Of a DNA stretch of 64,000 bases, positions 35,444-44,811 are shown piece after piece; within the stretch, counting starts at the first letter, position 1; each line of letters begins with the position of its first letter. This stretch comes from an uncultured Hyphomonadaceae bacterium. GTDB taxonomy: Bacteria; Pseudomonadota; Alphaproteobacteria; Caulobacterales; Maricaulaceae. Location: assembly GCA_913058335.1 (NCBI GenBank), contig CAJXPX010000003.1, positions 62,001 through 126,000 of the forward strand, given 5' to 3'. The notes beneath the pieces are model-generated. The model was not told the origin of the DNA and searched no databases. It saw only the letters and a list, made by a program, of their open reading frames with translations. The position numbers and the translations under genes were made by a program.

Positions 35444-36106
35444 ATGACCGTTAAAAACCTTCTCGAAAACCGTTACTCCGTTCGGGGGTTCAAGCCTGAA
35501 CCAATTGATAAAGACCTATTGGTGTCTATCTTTTCACAAGCCCAAATGTCGCCTTCCAATTGCAATGTTCAGCCTTGGGAGCCTCTCGTTGTGAGCGGCG
35601 AGATGCGCGAAAAGGTTTCAGAGGCAATGATAAAATCAGTTATGTCTGGCAATCCTCCAAATCCGAAATTCGATTGGGTCACACGGTATCAAGACGAACA
35701 TCGCCAGCGGCAATTTGGCTCCGCAAACGCACTTTATTCCGCTATGGACATTAAACGCGAGGATAAGCAGGCCCGGAATATAGCCATGCTCCGCAATTGG
35801 CAATTTTTCGGAGCGCCCCACGCCGTCTTTTTTACTATGGAGACCTATATGGGGATTATGGGGGCGGTTGATGTCGGGATTTATGCCCAGACTTTAAGCC
35901 TGCTTTTCGAGGAAAACGGCATTCAAAGCTGTATGCAGGGCGCATTGGGCCAATTCCCGGAGGAAGTCGAGAAGCTCTTAGGCATTCCGGACACCAAAGG
36001 CATATTATTTGGTATGTCTTTTGGATATGAAAACACTGACCATCCCGCAAACAAAGCGCGGACAGATCGAATAGAGCTTGGCGAAGCTGTCAAATTTTTT
36101 GACTGA
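35444..36106 (+). CDS. Nitroreductase family protein
   Basis: 220 residues from ATG 35444 (AGGAAA upstream); an ATG 27 bases earlier is in frame. FMN-binding features: LENRYSVRGFKPEPIDKDLL, SPSNCNVQPWEPLVV, and the C-terminal GILFGMSFGYENTDHPANKA followed by RTDRIELGEAVKF. It should be an FMN-dependent NAD(P)H oxidoreductase; the physiological substrate is unknown. Downstream of the acyl-CoA synthetase and facing msrA. Confidence 0.9.
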   Translation: MTVKNLLENRYSVRGFKPEPIDKDLLVSIFSQAQMSPSNCNVQPWEPLVVSGEMREKVSEAMIKSVMSGNPPNPKFDWVTRYQDEHRQRQFGSANALYSAMDIKREDKQARNIAMLRNWQFFGAPHAVFFTMETYMGIMGAVDVGIYAQTLSLLFEENGIQSCMQGALGQFPEEVEKLLGIPDTKGILFGMSFGYENTDHPANKARTDRIELGEAVKFFD

Positions 36107-36130
36107 TATACTTTTAGTATTACAAATAAA

Positions 36131-36152
36131 GAAGGCGCCTAAGGGCGCCTTC
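36131..36152. terminator. Bidirectional hairpin terminator between nitroreductase and msrA
   Basis: Perfect 9-bp stem GAAGGCGCC/GGCGCCTTC with a TAAG loop. On the minus strand a T-rich tail (TTTATTTG) follows, fitting msrA; on the plus strand the tail is weaker (TGGTTTAT). Confidence 0.75.
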
Positions 36153-36175
36153 TGGTTTATCAGTTTTGGGGCCTA

Positions 36176-36751
36176 TTAGGCGTTTGCGCGGTCTGGAATA
36201 GGGCACGTCACGCCTGTTGGGCCGTGCGCGCAATAGCCTTGTGGGTTTTTCGCCAGATATTGCTGATGGGAATCCTCAGCCGGATAATATTCCGGCGCCT
36301 CACGAATTTCCGTTGTTACCTTCCGTCCATATGCCTCTTCATAACGTTTAGCGGCATCTTTGGCAGCCTTCATCTGGGCATCCGTATAGGTGAAAATTGC
36401 GCTACGATATTGCGTGCCGCGGTCATTACCCTGACGGTTGCCCTGGGTGGGGTCATGATTTTCGAAAAATACTTTTAACAGTTCTTCGAATGTGATGACT
36501 TTAGGATCGTACACGACATGAACCATTTCGGCATGCCCTGTAGACCCGGAACAGACGAGCCTGTAATCCGGTGAAGGGTGCGTTCCGCCGGAATAGCCCA
36601 CAGACGTAACATGCACGCCGTCCAGCTTCCATAAAATGCGTTCCGCGCCCCAGAAACAGCCCATTCCGAATTGAACCTGTTCCATGCCGTCCGGAACATC
36701 GCCAAACATAGGTTTACCATTTACGTGATGTTTATCGATAGTTGCGAGCAT
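36176..36751 (-). CDS. msrA: Peptide-methionine (S)-S-oxide reductase
   Basis: 191 residues with the MsrA active site GCFWGAE (catalytic Cys32), GYSGGTHPSPDYRLVCSGST, GHAEMVHVVYDP and ENHDPTQGNRQGNDRGTQYR. It repairs S-sulfoxide methionine. No MsrB domain is fused. Extra cysteines near 56 and 174-183 (YCAHGPTGVTC) may recycle the enzyme. It lies ten bases after the FGase-like gene on the same strand. Confidence 0.96.
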   Translation of the reverse strand: MLATIDKHHVNGKPMFGDVPDGMEQVQFGMGCFWGAERILWKLDGVHVTSVGYSGGTHPSPDYRLVCSGSTGHAEMVHVVYDPKVITFEELLKVFFENHDPTQGNRQGNDRGTQYRSAIFTYTDAQMKAAKDAAKRYEEAYGRKVTTEIREAPEYYPAEDSHQQYLAKNPQGYCAHGPTGVTCPIPDRANA

Positions 36752-36761
36752 TCTAATCTCC

Positions 36762-37508
36762 TTAAGTCGAATGAAGCGTAACTGAGCCGTTTATGACGGG
36801 CTCTATACAGTCCGCGAGGAGAGCGGCTATATGCCGAGCTTTCTCTTCTGTATCGATATGGTCCTGCCTTATCTCGATTGCAAGGTGACGCAAGGTAGGC
36901 TCCGTCACATGTGTATCCATAGTATGATTATAATATTCCGCTGAATAAGGCTGATTTACTTCGACGGTAAAATTGTGGGGAAGGTTTGTGAGATTTTGGC
37001 GTAAAACTTCGGCGCTATTGGGATCATGTTTGACAAGCAAGCCAAAATCCATCGACCGATTCTCGCCGGTAAGAGGGTGCGGGGTGAAGCTGTGAATATA
37101 AATCACGAATGGCTTTTTGAGTGTTCTAAGTGTTGCGCTCACTTGATTGTGATAAGGGAGATAGTAGTTATCTATCCGGTGCTGAATATCCGCTATCGAC
37201 AAATTCGTATTGCCCGGGATTGGCGTTCCATCGCTGACCTCCGGCACAAGGTCGGAAGCATTCGTTCCCCTGTTGGGATCAATTAACAATCGCGAAAATC
37301 CTGCCAACTGGCCGGCACATTCAAAATGTTCGCAAAGGTGCCGAATGACAGTTTCCGTTCCAATATCCCAAGCAATATGCCGTGTCAGATCTTCGCCGCG
37401 TAATCCGAGGTTATTAAACTCCGCCGGAATGTCATTAGAGGCATGATCCCCAAAAACAAATATGTCGCAATTACCCTCATGGGGGATTAATTTGTAAGCC
37501 TCTGTCAT
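36762..37508 (-). CDS. N-formylglutamate amidohydrolase family protein
   Basis: 248 residues from the ATG at 37508, which follows GGGGGGA; an in-frame ATG 18 bases upstream has no site. Family motifs: FVFGDHASNDIPAEFNNLGL, HIAWDIGTETVIRHLCEHFE, FSRLLIDPNRGTNASDLVPE, VIYIHSFTP, and EIRQDHIDTEEKARHIA near the end. FGases hydrolyse N-formylglutamate in histidine degradation, but no hut genes adjoin it, so the substrate may differ. It precedes msrA by ten bases. Confidence 0.88.
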   Translation of the reverse strand: MTEAYKLIPHEGNCDIFVFGDHASNDIPAEFNNLGLRGEDLTRHIAWDIGTETVIRHLCEHFECAGQLAGFSRLLIDPNRGTNASDLVPEVSDGTPIPGNTNLSIADIQHRIDNYYLPYHNQVSATLRTLKKPFVIYIHSFTPHPLTGENRSMDFGLLVKHDPNSAEVLRQNLTNLPHNFTVEVNQPYSAEYYNHTMDTHVTEPTLRHLAIEIRQDHIDTEEKARHIAALLADCIEPVINGSVTLHST

Positions 37509-37636
37509 TCCCCCCATTTGGCGCATATTACGCTATTGTGCCAGTAAAGTTTCGATGCTAATGGCCCGCGCTTACAGGCGGATAAGGTCATGCTTTATCT
37601 AAACCCCTCGGTGGAAGCCGAGGTCAATGCCTCAGG

Positions 37637-37727
37637 GGTGAGGTGGCCGAGTGGTTTAAGGCGCACGCTTGGAAAGCGTGTTTAGGTTTGTAGCCTAACG
37701 TGGGTTCGAATCCCATCCTCACCTCCA
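37637..37727 (+). tRNA. tRNA-Ser (anticodon GGA)
   Basis: 91 bases, class II tRNA with a long variable arm. Acceptor GGTGAGG/CCTCACC, D-arm GCCGAGTGGTTTAAGGC, anticodon stem-loop CACGC-TTGGAAA-GCGTG (anticodon GGA, reading TCC/TCT), variable arm around TAGGTTTGTAGCCTA, T-arm TGGGTTCGAATCCCA, encoded CCA at 37725-37727. Confidence 0.97.
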
Positions 37728-37779
37728 GCAGGCCGATATAGTTCCTTTACCCTCATGTCTCATGCGCTAAACGAGAGTC

Positions 37780-38352
37780 ATGACCAAGCCGCTTCCTCCT
37801 TCCCCGCCCAACCCTTGGGTGACGAAATCTACTGAAACCGTTTTTGAAAATCCGTGGATGCGGGTGGAGGCAAACCCTGTGCGACTGCCGGATGGATCTG
37901 ACGGCGTTTACGGCGTTGTTCGATTCAAAAATCGCGCGGTTGGGATTATCCCTTATCAGGACGGACATATCTGGATGGTTGGACAGACCCGCTACGCCCT
38001 GAACCAATATAGCTGGGAAATTCCTGAGGGCGGCGTACCAGAAGGCGAAGATATGGTAAATGCCGCGCGGCGGGAGTTGAAGGAAGAAACCGGTTTTACG
38101 GCCGATACCCTCACCCATCTTTTTGATCTTCACACCTCAAATTCTATTACAGATGAATGGGGGCAAATTTATTTGGCTACAGGCCTGACCGGAGGCGATA
38201 CAGCCCCCGAAGCCTCCGAAGATATAACGCAATTTAAGCTGGCGGTAGAGGACGCTATCACTCATATCGAGGCCGGGCGCATTACAGATTGCATGACGAT
38301 AGCAGCTATATACAAACTCCGGCTTTTACAGCTTTCCGGTGAACTTGATTGA
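37780..38352 (+). CDS. Nudix hydrolase, ADP-ribose pyrophosphatase type
   Basis: 190 residues. A full Nudix box begins at Gly84: GGVPEGE, then ARRELKEETGF (Arg98-Glu99, Glu102-Glu103). The preceding GIIPYQDGHIWMVGQTRYAL and NQYSWEIPEGG resemble ADP-ribose/NDP-sugar pyrophosphatases. It probably cleans up nucleotide-sugar or ADP-ribose compounds. No ribosome-binding site is obvious at the ATG. Followed after 18 bases by the FemAB-like gene. Confidence 0.9.
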   Translation: MTKPLPPSPPNPWVTKSTETVFENPWMRVEANPVRLPDGSDGVYGVVRFKNRAVGIIPYQDGHIWMVGQTRYALNQYSWEIPEGGVPEGEDMVNAARRELKEETGFTADTLTHLFDLHTSNSITDEWGQIYLATGLTGGDTAPEASEDITQFKLAVEDAITHIEAGRITDCMTIAAIYKLRLLQLSGELD

Positions 38353-38370
38353 AATCCGTCCGTAAGGAAT

Positions 38371-39525
38371 ATGATGCAACCTTCTGCCGACACATTCAAT
38401 GCGCGTATTCTCACCCAAATCAGCGAGGTGGGTGAAACGCAATGGGACGCGCATTTGCCCAACGGCTCACACCCGTTTCTGAGCTGGCGTTTTCTGCACG
38501 CCTTAGAAGAAAGCGGCTGCGCCGCAGATGAAACGGGTTGGATTCCGCGTCATATCTGGCTGGAAGATGAAAAAGGCCAGTCGCTCGGCGCGGCGCCGCT
38601 TTATGCAAAACTGCACAGTCAGGGCGAGTATGTTTTTGATCACGGATGGGCGGACGCTCTCGCCCGCGCCGGGGGACAATATTACCCGAAATTACAATGC
38701 TCTGTTCCCTTTACGCCAGCAACAGGGCCGCGTCTTTTGGCTAAGTCGGAGGCTCATAAAAGAGCGTTAGCCTCGGCCATGATCTCGGCTTGTCAGCAAT
38801 GGGATATGTCGGGCGTTCACCTGACCTTTTTACAGAATGAAGACCATAAAGTTTTGACCGAAATGGGTTTCTCAGCGCGAGAGGACAGGCAATTTCATTT
38901 CCTCAATCGCGGCTATAAAACTTTCGACGGTTTTCTTGCAAGCCTGACTAGCCGGAAACGCAAAAACATTCGAAAAGAGCGCCAAGCGGCGCAACACGGC
39001 GTTGTTATAAAACGGCTTACGGGCGATGATCTTAAAGACGAACATTGGGATATTTTTTATCGCTGCTATCTGGATACCGGACAACGTAAGTGGGGCCGGC
39101 CTTATTTAAACCGAGAGTTTTTCGCTCGTATGCAGGAGACAATGCGAGAAGATATCTGCCTCATCATGGCGTGGATGGACGGCGACCCTGTTGCGGCGGC
39201 CTTAAACTTTATCGGCTCGGACGCGCTTTACGGGCGAAATTGGGGAACGTTAATTGATAAGCCATTCCTGCATTTCGAATTATGTTATTATCAGGCAATA
39301 GAAGCCGGGCTGGAAAGAGGCTTACCCCGCGTAGAAGCCGGCGCACAAGGCGAACATAAGCTTTCGCGCGGATATGAGCCTGTGGCTACGCATAGCGCGC
39401 ATTATCTGGCCCATTCAGGATTGAGGTCGGCGGTGGAAGATTATTTGGTGCAAGAACGCGAGGCCGTCGAGCACGAGATTGAAATTTTAGACCAGCACAC
39501 GCCGTTCAAGAAAGGTCAGCGTTAA
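38371..39525 (+). CDS. FemAB-like GNAT protein (DUF482/PF04339 type)
   Basis: 384 residues. HPFLSWRFLHALEESGCA, FDHGWADALARAGGQYYPKL, QCSVPFTPATGPRLL, SRKRKNIRKERQAAQHGVVI, FYRCYLDTGQRKWGRPYLNR and EAGAQGEHKLSRGYEPVATH are the conserved blocks of the peptidoglycan-recognition/FemAB-like family. Members are thought to transfer aminoacyl or acyl groups, but the substrate is unknown. It starts after AAGGAAT at tandem ATG codons and overlaps the 3' end of the convergent lipoprotein gene by four bases. Confidence 0.88.
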   Translation: MMQPSADTFNARILTQISEVGETQWDAHLPNGSHPFLSWRFLHALEESGCAADETGWIPRHIWLEDEKGQSLGAAPLYAKLHSQGEYVFDHGWADALARAGGQYYPKLQCSVPFTPATGPRLLAKSEAHKRALASAMISACQQWDMSGVHLTFLQNEDHKVLTEMGFSAREDRQFHFLNRGYKTFDGFLASLTSRKRKNIRKERQAAQHGVVIKRLTGDDLKDEHWDIFYRCYLDTGQRKWGRPYLNREFFARMQETMREDICLIMAWMDGDPVAAALNFIGSDALYGRNWGTLIDKPFLHFELCYYQAIEAGLERGLPRVEAGAQGEHKLSRGYEPVATHSAHYLAHSGLRSAVEDYLVQEREAVEHEIEILDQHTPFKKGQR

Positions 39526-40040
39526 AGCGCGCTGTTATTTTGGGCAATTTCGCTTTCCAATGCATAATCCATGCCGCGCATACAGCTCTCGAATGTTGGG
39601 TCAAGTGCGTAACCCTTGCCCGCTTCCCAATAGAGGTATCCGCCGGCCTTTTCTTCGCAAGCGAGCCAGTCCTGCATATTCGATCCGCCTCCGATCTTGG
39701 CAAAGGAAATATCGGGAATGGATGGCAGGGGCTCTGAAGTATAATATCCTGTACCCGTCGTCTCAACTTCAACTTTATCGATCTGCGGGGGTGGTCCTTC
39801 AGCAAATGCTTTCGTCTGAACAGGGGGTTCATAGAGAATCACGTCATAGTCTTGAGTCGCATCAAAGACGTAAGTTTGTTCCGGCGCAGGGCGGAGCAAA
39901 GAAGCAACAGGCTTAAAGAAAAAACTGGCGGTATTTTCTGTCGTGTTCCAAGCAAAATCTCCTGCCGCGCCCAGTTGAGCGCACCCGGTGACAGCTAAGG
40001 CGGCAACGCTTAATATCGCGAATTTCATAGATTGTATCAT
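39522..40040 (-). CDS. Hypothetical lipoprotein
   Basis: 172 residues from the ATG at 40040, chosen because GGAGAG lies five bases upstream (an ATG 12 bases further up is in frame). Lipobox VTGC (MIQSMKFAILSVAALAVTGC). The mature part has a hydrophobic FAWNTTENTASFFFKPVASL, several prolines, and C-terminal cysteines (WLACEEKAGGYLYWE, FESCMRGMDYALESE) that could pair. No family recognised. Confidence 0.8.
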   Translation of the reverse strand: MIQSMKFAILSVAALAVTGCAQLGAAGDFAWNTTENTASFFFKPVASLLRPAPEQTYVFDATQDYDVILYEPPVQTKAFAEGPPPQIDKVEVETTGTGYYTSEPLPSIPDISFAKIGGGSNMQDWLACEEKAGGYLYWEAGKGYALDPTFESCMRGMDYALESEIAQNNSAL

Positions 40041-40142
40041 TTTACTCTCCACAAATGAATATGAGAGAAGTCATACAATTTATGTGCCAATTTCTGTAAA
40101 GATGGGATAGGTCTACAGATTAAGATGCATGAAGGACGACGA

Positions 40143-40703
40143 ATGACTAAACAGACGGCAAAGTCAAAGAAAACGAATGTGAGCTCTTCCGGCCCAAACC
40201 GTCTGGAAAAACTGGCGGAAGCGGCCCAGACTTACGGAAATCGTAGTTTTCACAATTATTCACAAATTCGAAATGTTGCCGAAACACTACGAGATGAATT
40301 TTGTCTCTTTCTGGATGAAGATCGTCTTTGTGTGTTTCTGGTTCCGCCGACCGGTCCATTTGCGGCTGCAAATGCTGGCTCCGCGGCTTTTTCCGTCTCT
40401 GGTAAAGGGTTTCTACCGCTTGAGCCGATTAGTTTTGGCCTAGCCGTCGCGATCACAAAATTCGGCGATTATATGCGCCTTGTCATTACATGCCGCAAAG
40501 AAGGCGGTTTTATGTATGTCAGTCCGGAAAAGGGCCGGGAACATAAAATCAGTCTCCCAATCAATGATATTGAAATGGGGGCGCTGATTGAAGGCTTATA
40601 TGAGCATTTAATGGATTATTTTGAGGACGGTGTCGATTCCTATGACAATGGGAATTACGGAAATACGGATATCGGGTTTGATATTTTACGAATGGATAGC
40701 TAG
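40143..40703 (+). CDS. Conserved-looking hypothetical cytoplasmic protein
   Basis: 186 residues from ATG 40143, favoured because GAAGGACGA sits seven bases upstream; ATG 40125 is also in frame. A basic N-terminus (MTKQTAKSKKTNVSSSGPNR) is followed by a mixed alpha/beta domain (ETLRDEFCLFLDEDRLCVFL, GKGFLPLEPISFGLAVAITK, GDYMRLVITCRKEGGF) and an acidic tail (MDYFEDGVDSYDNGNYGNTD). No signal peptide or membrane segment. I do not recognise a family. Confidence 0.65.
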   Translation: MTKQTAKSKKTNVSSSGPNRLEKLAEAAQTYGNRSFHNYSQIRNVAETLRDEFCLFLDEDRLCVFLVPPTGPFAAANAGSAAFSVSGKGFLPLEPISFGLAVAITKFGDYMRLVITCRKEGGFMYVSPEKGREHKISLPINDIEMGALIEGLYEHLMDYFEDGVDSYDNGNYGNTDIGFDILRMDS

Positions 40704-40802
40704 ATAGGACAGGGCTGTTGCGTGAATCGCCGGATATTCGGTGGCAATGTAGGCCATGCCCGACTTGTAAATCGATACTTTCGAGTTTGATAAAGGATTA
40801 GC

Positions 40803-42761
40803 ATGGCGGTTGATATTGCCCATCACGCGGTAAATGCCTTACCTCTTAAAATTGCTTTAATAGGCACTCTTGGCATTGGCGCCCAATGGCTGGCTTGGCG
40901 TTTACAGCGTCCGGCCATTGTTCTCATGGCGATTGCCGGTCTGATTTTCGGCCCGCTCCTAGGCTATCTCCTTGGATTTAACTTGCCGACACCAATTGAG
41001 GACCTCTTTCAACAATTAAGGCTCGATCCAGTAAATGATTTCGGCGAACTGTATCGCCCTATGATTGGTTTGGCTGTGGCGATTATCTTGTTTGAAGGCG
41101 GGATGAATCTGCGCTTTAGGGATCTTAGCGACACCCGTCATGCCGTGGGGCGCATGGTCTTTGTTGCCGCCCCCATCGCTTGGGTTTTAGGCGCACTTGC
41201 GGCGCATTACATCGTCGGTTTGGCGTGGGACATTTCAATCATGGTGGGCGGGCTGTTTATTGTGACCGGACCTACTGTTATTATGCCTCTACTTCGTCAG
41301 GCGCATTTAAAAACCCGGCCTGCCAATGTGTTGAAATGGGAGGGGATTGTAAATGATCCGCTTGGAGCGCTCTTTGCTGTGGGAGGATATGAATTTATAC
41401 GCTTCTCTCTAACCGAAGCATCCATGTTCTTTGTCTTTGGAAAACTTGCCTTTGCCGCCATTTTTGGAACCTTAGTCGGTATCATTTCGGGTATCGGTAT
41501 GGCTTGGGCCTTCCGCCGTGGACACATACCGGAATATCTCAAAGCCCCCATCGTGTTAGCATGGGTCCTGCTAATCTATGTAATCGCCAACCGTTTGGCA
41601 GATGAGACAGGCCTCTTAGCCGTAACCGCGCTTGGCATGACTATGGCGAATACAAAATTTGCGTCTATGGTCGAGATGCGCCGGTTTAAAGAAAACATCG
41701 CCATCATTCTTGTTTCCGGCGTATTCGTTATTTTGACAGCAACTTTGACCCCCGCGATTTTACGAGAATTTGTGACAAATTGGCGCGTTCTTGCTTTCGT
41801 TTTGGCTATGATGATTTTTGTCCGCCCAATTGCGGTCATGGTGTCAACGCTGTTCTCCGGTCTAACGTGGAAAGAAAGCATTCTCATCAGCTTCATCGCC
41901 CCCCGAGGAGTGGTCGCTGTGGCTGTGGCGGGTCTGTTCGCTGCTGAATTAAACGCGCTGGGGCGGGCAGATGGTACGTTATTTGTACCTTTGGCCTTTG
42001 CCCTTGTGTTTGCCACCGTCCTATTTGCAGGTTTTCTTATCAGTCCGATTGCGAAATTATTGGGTCTGGCCGCTGGCGGGGGACAGGGCGTTATGATTGT
42101 GGGGGCTAATCCGTGGTCTTTGGGGCTTGCCAAAGCTATTAAAGATATGGGCATTAATGTGACGGTCGCAGATACAAACTGGAGACGTCTCCGGGGGGCT
42201 CGTTTGGAGGGACATCAGACCTTTTACGGCGAAGTACTGTCAGAAAATGCGGATTACTCACTTGACCATTCAGCGTTCAATGTACTTATCGCGGCAACCC
42301 CTAATGATGCCTATAATTCACTCGTTTGCGTTGAATTTGCTCCCGAGCTTGGACGACATCGCGTCTTTCAGGTGCCCGCGCAAGAAAATGATGAAGATGA
42401 TGGCGATACCATTGCCTTTACCTCCCGCGGACGTACATTGACCTCACGCGGACGCAGTTTTGACGCGCTTACACGTGACTGGTGGGGCGGCTGGCGCTTC
42501 CGGTCAACCAACTTATCCGAGGCCTATACGCTCGAAGATCTCTATAATGATCGCGGGAATGATGTGGACTTGATCCTGTGTAAACGTCAGGACGGCACCA
42601 TTGATTTCATCCAGCCCGGCCAAGAATCCCGCGCTGAAGGAACAACTGTGCTCAGCTTCTCACCGCCACCTAAGGAAAGTAAGGAAAAAGGCGCTAATCG
42701 CGGAGAAGGCGCTAAAAAGTCCGGGGGACTCGCCGGGCCGACGAAACCTTTGCCATCCTAA
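40803..42761 (+). CDS. CPA1-type cation/proton antiporter with RCK-N domain
   Basis: 652 residues: about 12 membrane helices (30-420) with the ion-site motif GIVNDPLGALFAVGG and GGLFIVTGPTVIMPL, then a TrkA-N/RCK Rossmann domain (GVMIVGANPWSLGLAKAIKD, NVTVADTNWRRLRGAR) and a Lys/Gly-rich tail. It probably exchanges Na+ or K+ for H+ and is gated by nucleotide or redox signals. The tail from about 620 is low-complexity and may be disordered. Confidence 0.92.
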   Translation: MAVDIAHHAVNALPLKIALIGTLGIGAQWLAWRLQRPAIVLMAIAGLIFGPLLGYLLGFNLPTPIEDLFQQLRLDPVNDFGELYRPMIGLAVAIILFEGGMNLRFRDLSDTRHAVGRMVFVAAPIAWVLGALAAHYIVGLAWDISIMVGGLFIVTGPTVIMPLLRQAHLKTRPANVLKWEGIVNDPLGALFAVGGYEFIRFSLTEASMFFVFGKLAFAAIFGTLVGIISGIGMAWAFRRGHIPEYLKAPIVLAWVLLIYVIANRLADETGLLAVTALGMTMANTKFASMVEMRRFKENIAIILVSGVFVILTATLTPAILREFVTNWRVLAFVLAMMIFVRPIAVMVSTLFSGLTWKESILISFIAPRGVVAVAVAGLFAAELNALGRADGTLFVPLAFALVFATVLFAGFLISPIAKLLGLAAGGGQGVMIVGANPWSLGLAKAIKDMGINVTVADTNWRRLRGARLEGHQTFYGEVLSENADYSLDHSAFNVLIAATPNDAYNSLVCVEFAPELGRHRVFQVPAQENDEDDGDTIAFTSRGRTLTSRGRSFDALTRDWWGGWRFRSTNLSEAYTLEDLYNDRGNDVDLILCKRQDGTIDFIQPGQESRAEGTTVLSFSPPPKESKEKGANRGEGAKKSGGLAGPTKPLPS

Positions 42762-42863
42762 ACCCTATTATTCCGCCGAATGACAGTGGACGTTAAACCC
42801 GTCTTAAAGGGTTGGGGCGCAAAACAGGGCTAACGTCTTATTAACCCTGTTCTCAAGAGTGCT

Positions 42864-44804
42864 ATGCGCGAGTTTTTGACATCATTGCGTTTGCCGGAAT
42901 GGCGGCCCCCTGCCCTCCCCCCTAAGGTCAGATATGGCCTAAAACTCGCGGCGGTCGGGTCAACGCTTATAGCCTATATTTGCGGTATGACCGGATTTGC
43001 TGCCTTTGCTTTGGCCGCGCAGGATTTGCCTGACCCAAAACGACTTTGGGAAAATCAGCGTCCTGTCAGTGTTCAAATTGTAGACAGACAAGGACGGGAC
43101 ATCTTAGTACGGGGGGCTACTGTTGCGCCGCGAGTGAAAATTGAACAACTCCCCTTTCACATCCCGCTTGTTATGCTTGCCGTTGAAGACAGACGGTATT
43201 TTAACCATATTGGCGTTGACCCCGAAGCTCTGAGTCGGGCCGCAATCGCTAATTTCAAAGCGGGAGGCTATGTCCAAGGTGGCTCGACCTTGACACAACA
43301 ACTTTCCAAAAATGTCTTTCTTTCGCCTAACAAGACTTTGCGCCGTAAGGCCCAAGAAATGATGATGGCACTTTGGCTAGAGCGAGGATTCACAAAAGAG
43401 GAGATCCTCGAACTTTATCTTTCAAAGGTTTATTTTGGCAGTGGAGCATGGGGTTTAGAAGCCGCGTCTAAACGCTATTTCAACAAGCCGGCCGCAGAGC
43501 TTAACCTGCCGGAAACCGCCATGCTCGCAGGACTTTTAAAAGCCCCGTCTGCCTATAACCCTGTCAACAATCCCGAAAAAGCCGCCATTCGGACTAAAGT
43601 CGTCTTGGATATTCTCAGAGAGCAAAACATTATTGACGCTGAGATGTTTGAGGCGTCTCTGCACTACCCCATCCGTATTCACAGACCACAATCTGACAAT
43701 TCTGCGCAATATTTTGTCGATTGGATTTGGTCTGATATTGAACGCGTCCTTGGAGGCCCCCCAGGACAGGACGTTGTGGTGCAAACAACGCTGGATATGA
43801 CCGCTCAAAACTACGCTCAAAGAGCTGTGTCCAAGAATCTGGATAAAGACCGCCGCGCAGATCAGGCGGCTTTGGTCAGTCTCGACGGAACGGGCGCAGT
43901 TATCGCTATGATTGGCGGGGCGTCTTATTCAGAGAACCAATTCAATCGAGCGGTCAATGCCGAGCGGCAACCCGGATCGGCTTTCAAGCCTTTCGTCTAT
44001 TTAACCGCAATGGAAGCCGGGATGAGTCCCTGGGACATGCGGATTGATGCGCCGATCACGCTTCGAAGCCGCATCGATAGTTGGTCTCCAAAAAACTTTA
44101 AAAAAGAATATTCAGGGAATATTCTGCTCGAAGATGCTTTTGCGAAATCTATTAACACCGTGGCTGTCTCTATTGCCGAAGAGGTGGGGCGGGAGAGAGT
44201 GGTTGCTACAGCGGAGCGTTTCGGTCTTGGCCCGCTCAAGCCCTTGCGAAGTGTCTCGCTCGGTGCCCAAACCACAACACCGCTTCATTTGACACGAGCC
44301 TACCTTCCCTTTTCAAACTGGGGGAAAATGGCCGAGCCTTACGGAATTATTTCCATATCCACCGCAGAAGGCTCTCCGCTTTATGACGCGCCAGCTGCTA
44401 AGCTTACGCCCGTCATGGAGCTAACGCATCTGGCACAGATGAATCGCCTTATGCTCCATACGGTAGAGAGCGGCACAGGCGGCCGCGCGCGCATTCCGGG
44501 AAGAGATATTGGCGGAAAAACAGGGACAACAAATGATTTCCGTGATGCGTGGTTTGTCGGTTATCATCCCGATCTCGTAACAGGAGTCTGGGTTGGAAAT
44601 GACGAAAATGCTCCGATGAAGCGTGTAACAGGCGGCACAATCCCAGCAGAGATATTCCATGACTATATGGACGGAACTTTACAGTTCTGGCCGAAATCAG
44701 ACTTGATGGTGACACCTGACCCCAATCAAATTTCGCAGCAACGTATCCGCAAAAACCGATCGCTCGACACTCTCTTACAAACTATAGAAAATACATTGCC
44801 TTAA
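42864..44804 (+). CDS. Class A penicillin-binding protein (GT51 transglycosylase/transpeptidase)
   Basis: 646 residues. One membrane anchor (about 25-50), GT51 domain with catalytic Glu108 in AVEDRRYFNHIGVD, GGSTLTQQLSKNVFL, RRKAQEMMMALWLER, KVYFGSGAWGLEAASKRYF; then the transpeptidase domain with SxxK in RQPGSAFKPFVY, SIN in AKSINTVAVS and KTG in KTGTTNDFRDAWFVGYHP. It polymerises and cross-links peptidoglycan in the periplasm. Shorter than PBP1a of E. coli, with no OB-fold insert visible; a PBP1-like or MtgA/PBP1C-like role is possible. Confidence 0.93.
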   Translation: MREFLTSLRLPEWRPPALPPKVRYGLKLAAVGSTLIAYICGMTGFAAFALAAQDLPDPKRLWENQRPVSVQIVDRQGRDILVRGATVAPRVKIEQLPFHIPLVMLAVEDRRYFNHIGVDPEALSRAAIANFKAGGYVQGGSTLTQQLSKNVFLSPNKTLRRKAQEMMMALWLERGFTKEEILELYLSKVYFGSGAWGLEAASKRYFNKPAAELNLPETAMLAGLLKAPSAYNPVNNPEKAAIRTKVVLDILREQNIIDAEMFEASLHYPIRIHRPQSDNSAQYFVDWIWSDIERVLGGPPGQDVVVQTTLDMTAQNYAQRAVSKNLDKDRRADQAALVSLDGTGAVIAMIGGASYSENQFNRAVNAERQPGSAFKPFVYLTAMEAGMSPWDMRIDAPITLRSRIDSWSPKNFKKEYSGNILLEDAFAKSINTVAVSIAEEVGRERVVATAERFGLGPLKPLRSVSLGAQTTTPLHLTRAYLPFSNWGKMAEPYGIISISTAEGSPLYDAPAAKLTPVMELTHLAQMNRLMLHTVESGTGGRARIPGRDIGGKTGTTNDFRDAWFVGYHPDLVTGVWVGNDENAPMKRVTGGTIPAEIFHDYMDGTLQFWPKSDLMVTPDPNQISQQRIRKNRSLDTLLQTIENTLP

Positions 44805-44811
44805 TATAATA

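Noticed and set aside
37606-37623. Hairpin CCTCGG/CCGAGG just upstream of tRNA-Ser
   Set aside because: No T-run follows and no gene ends nearby, so I assign no function.
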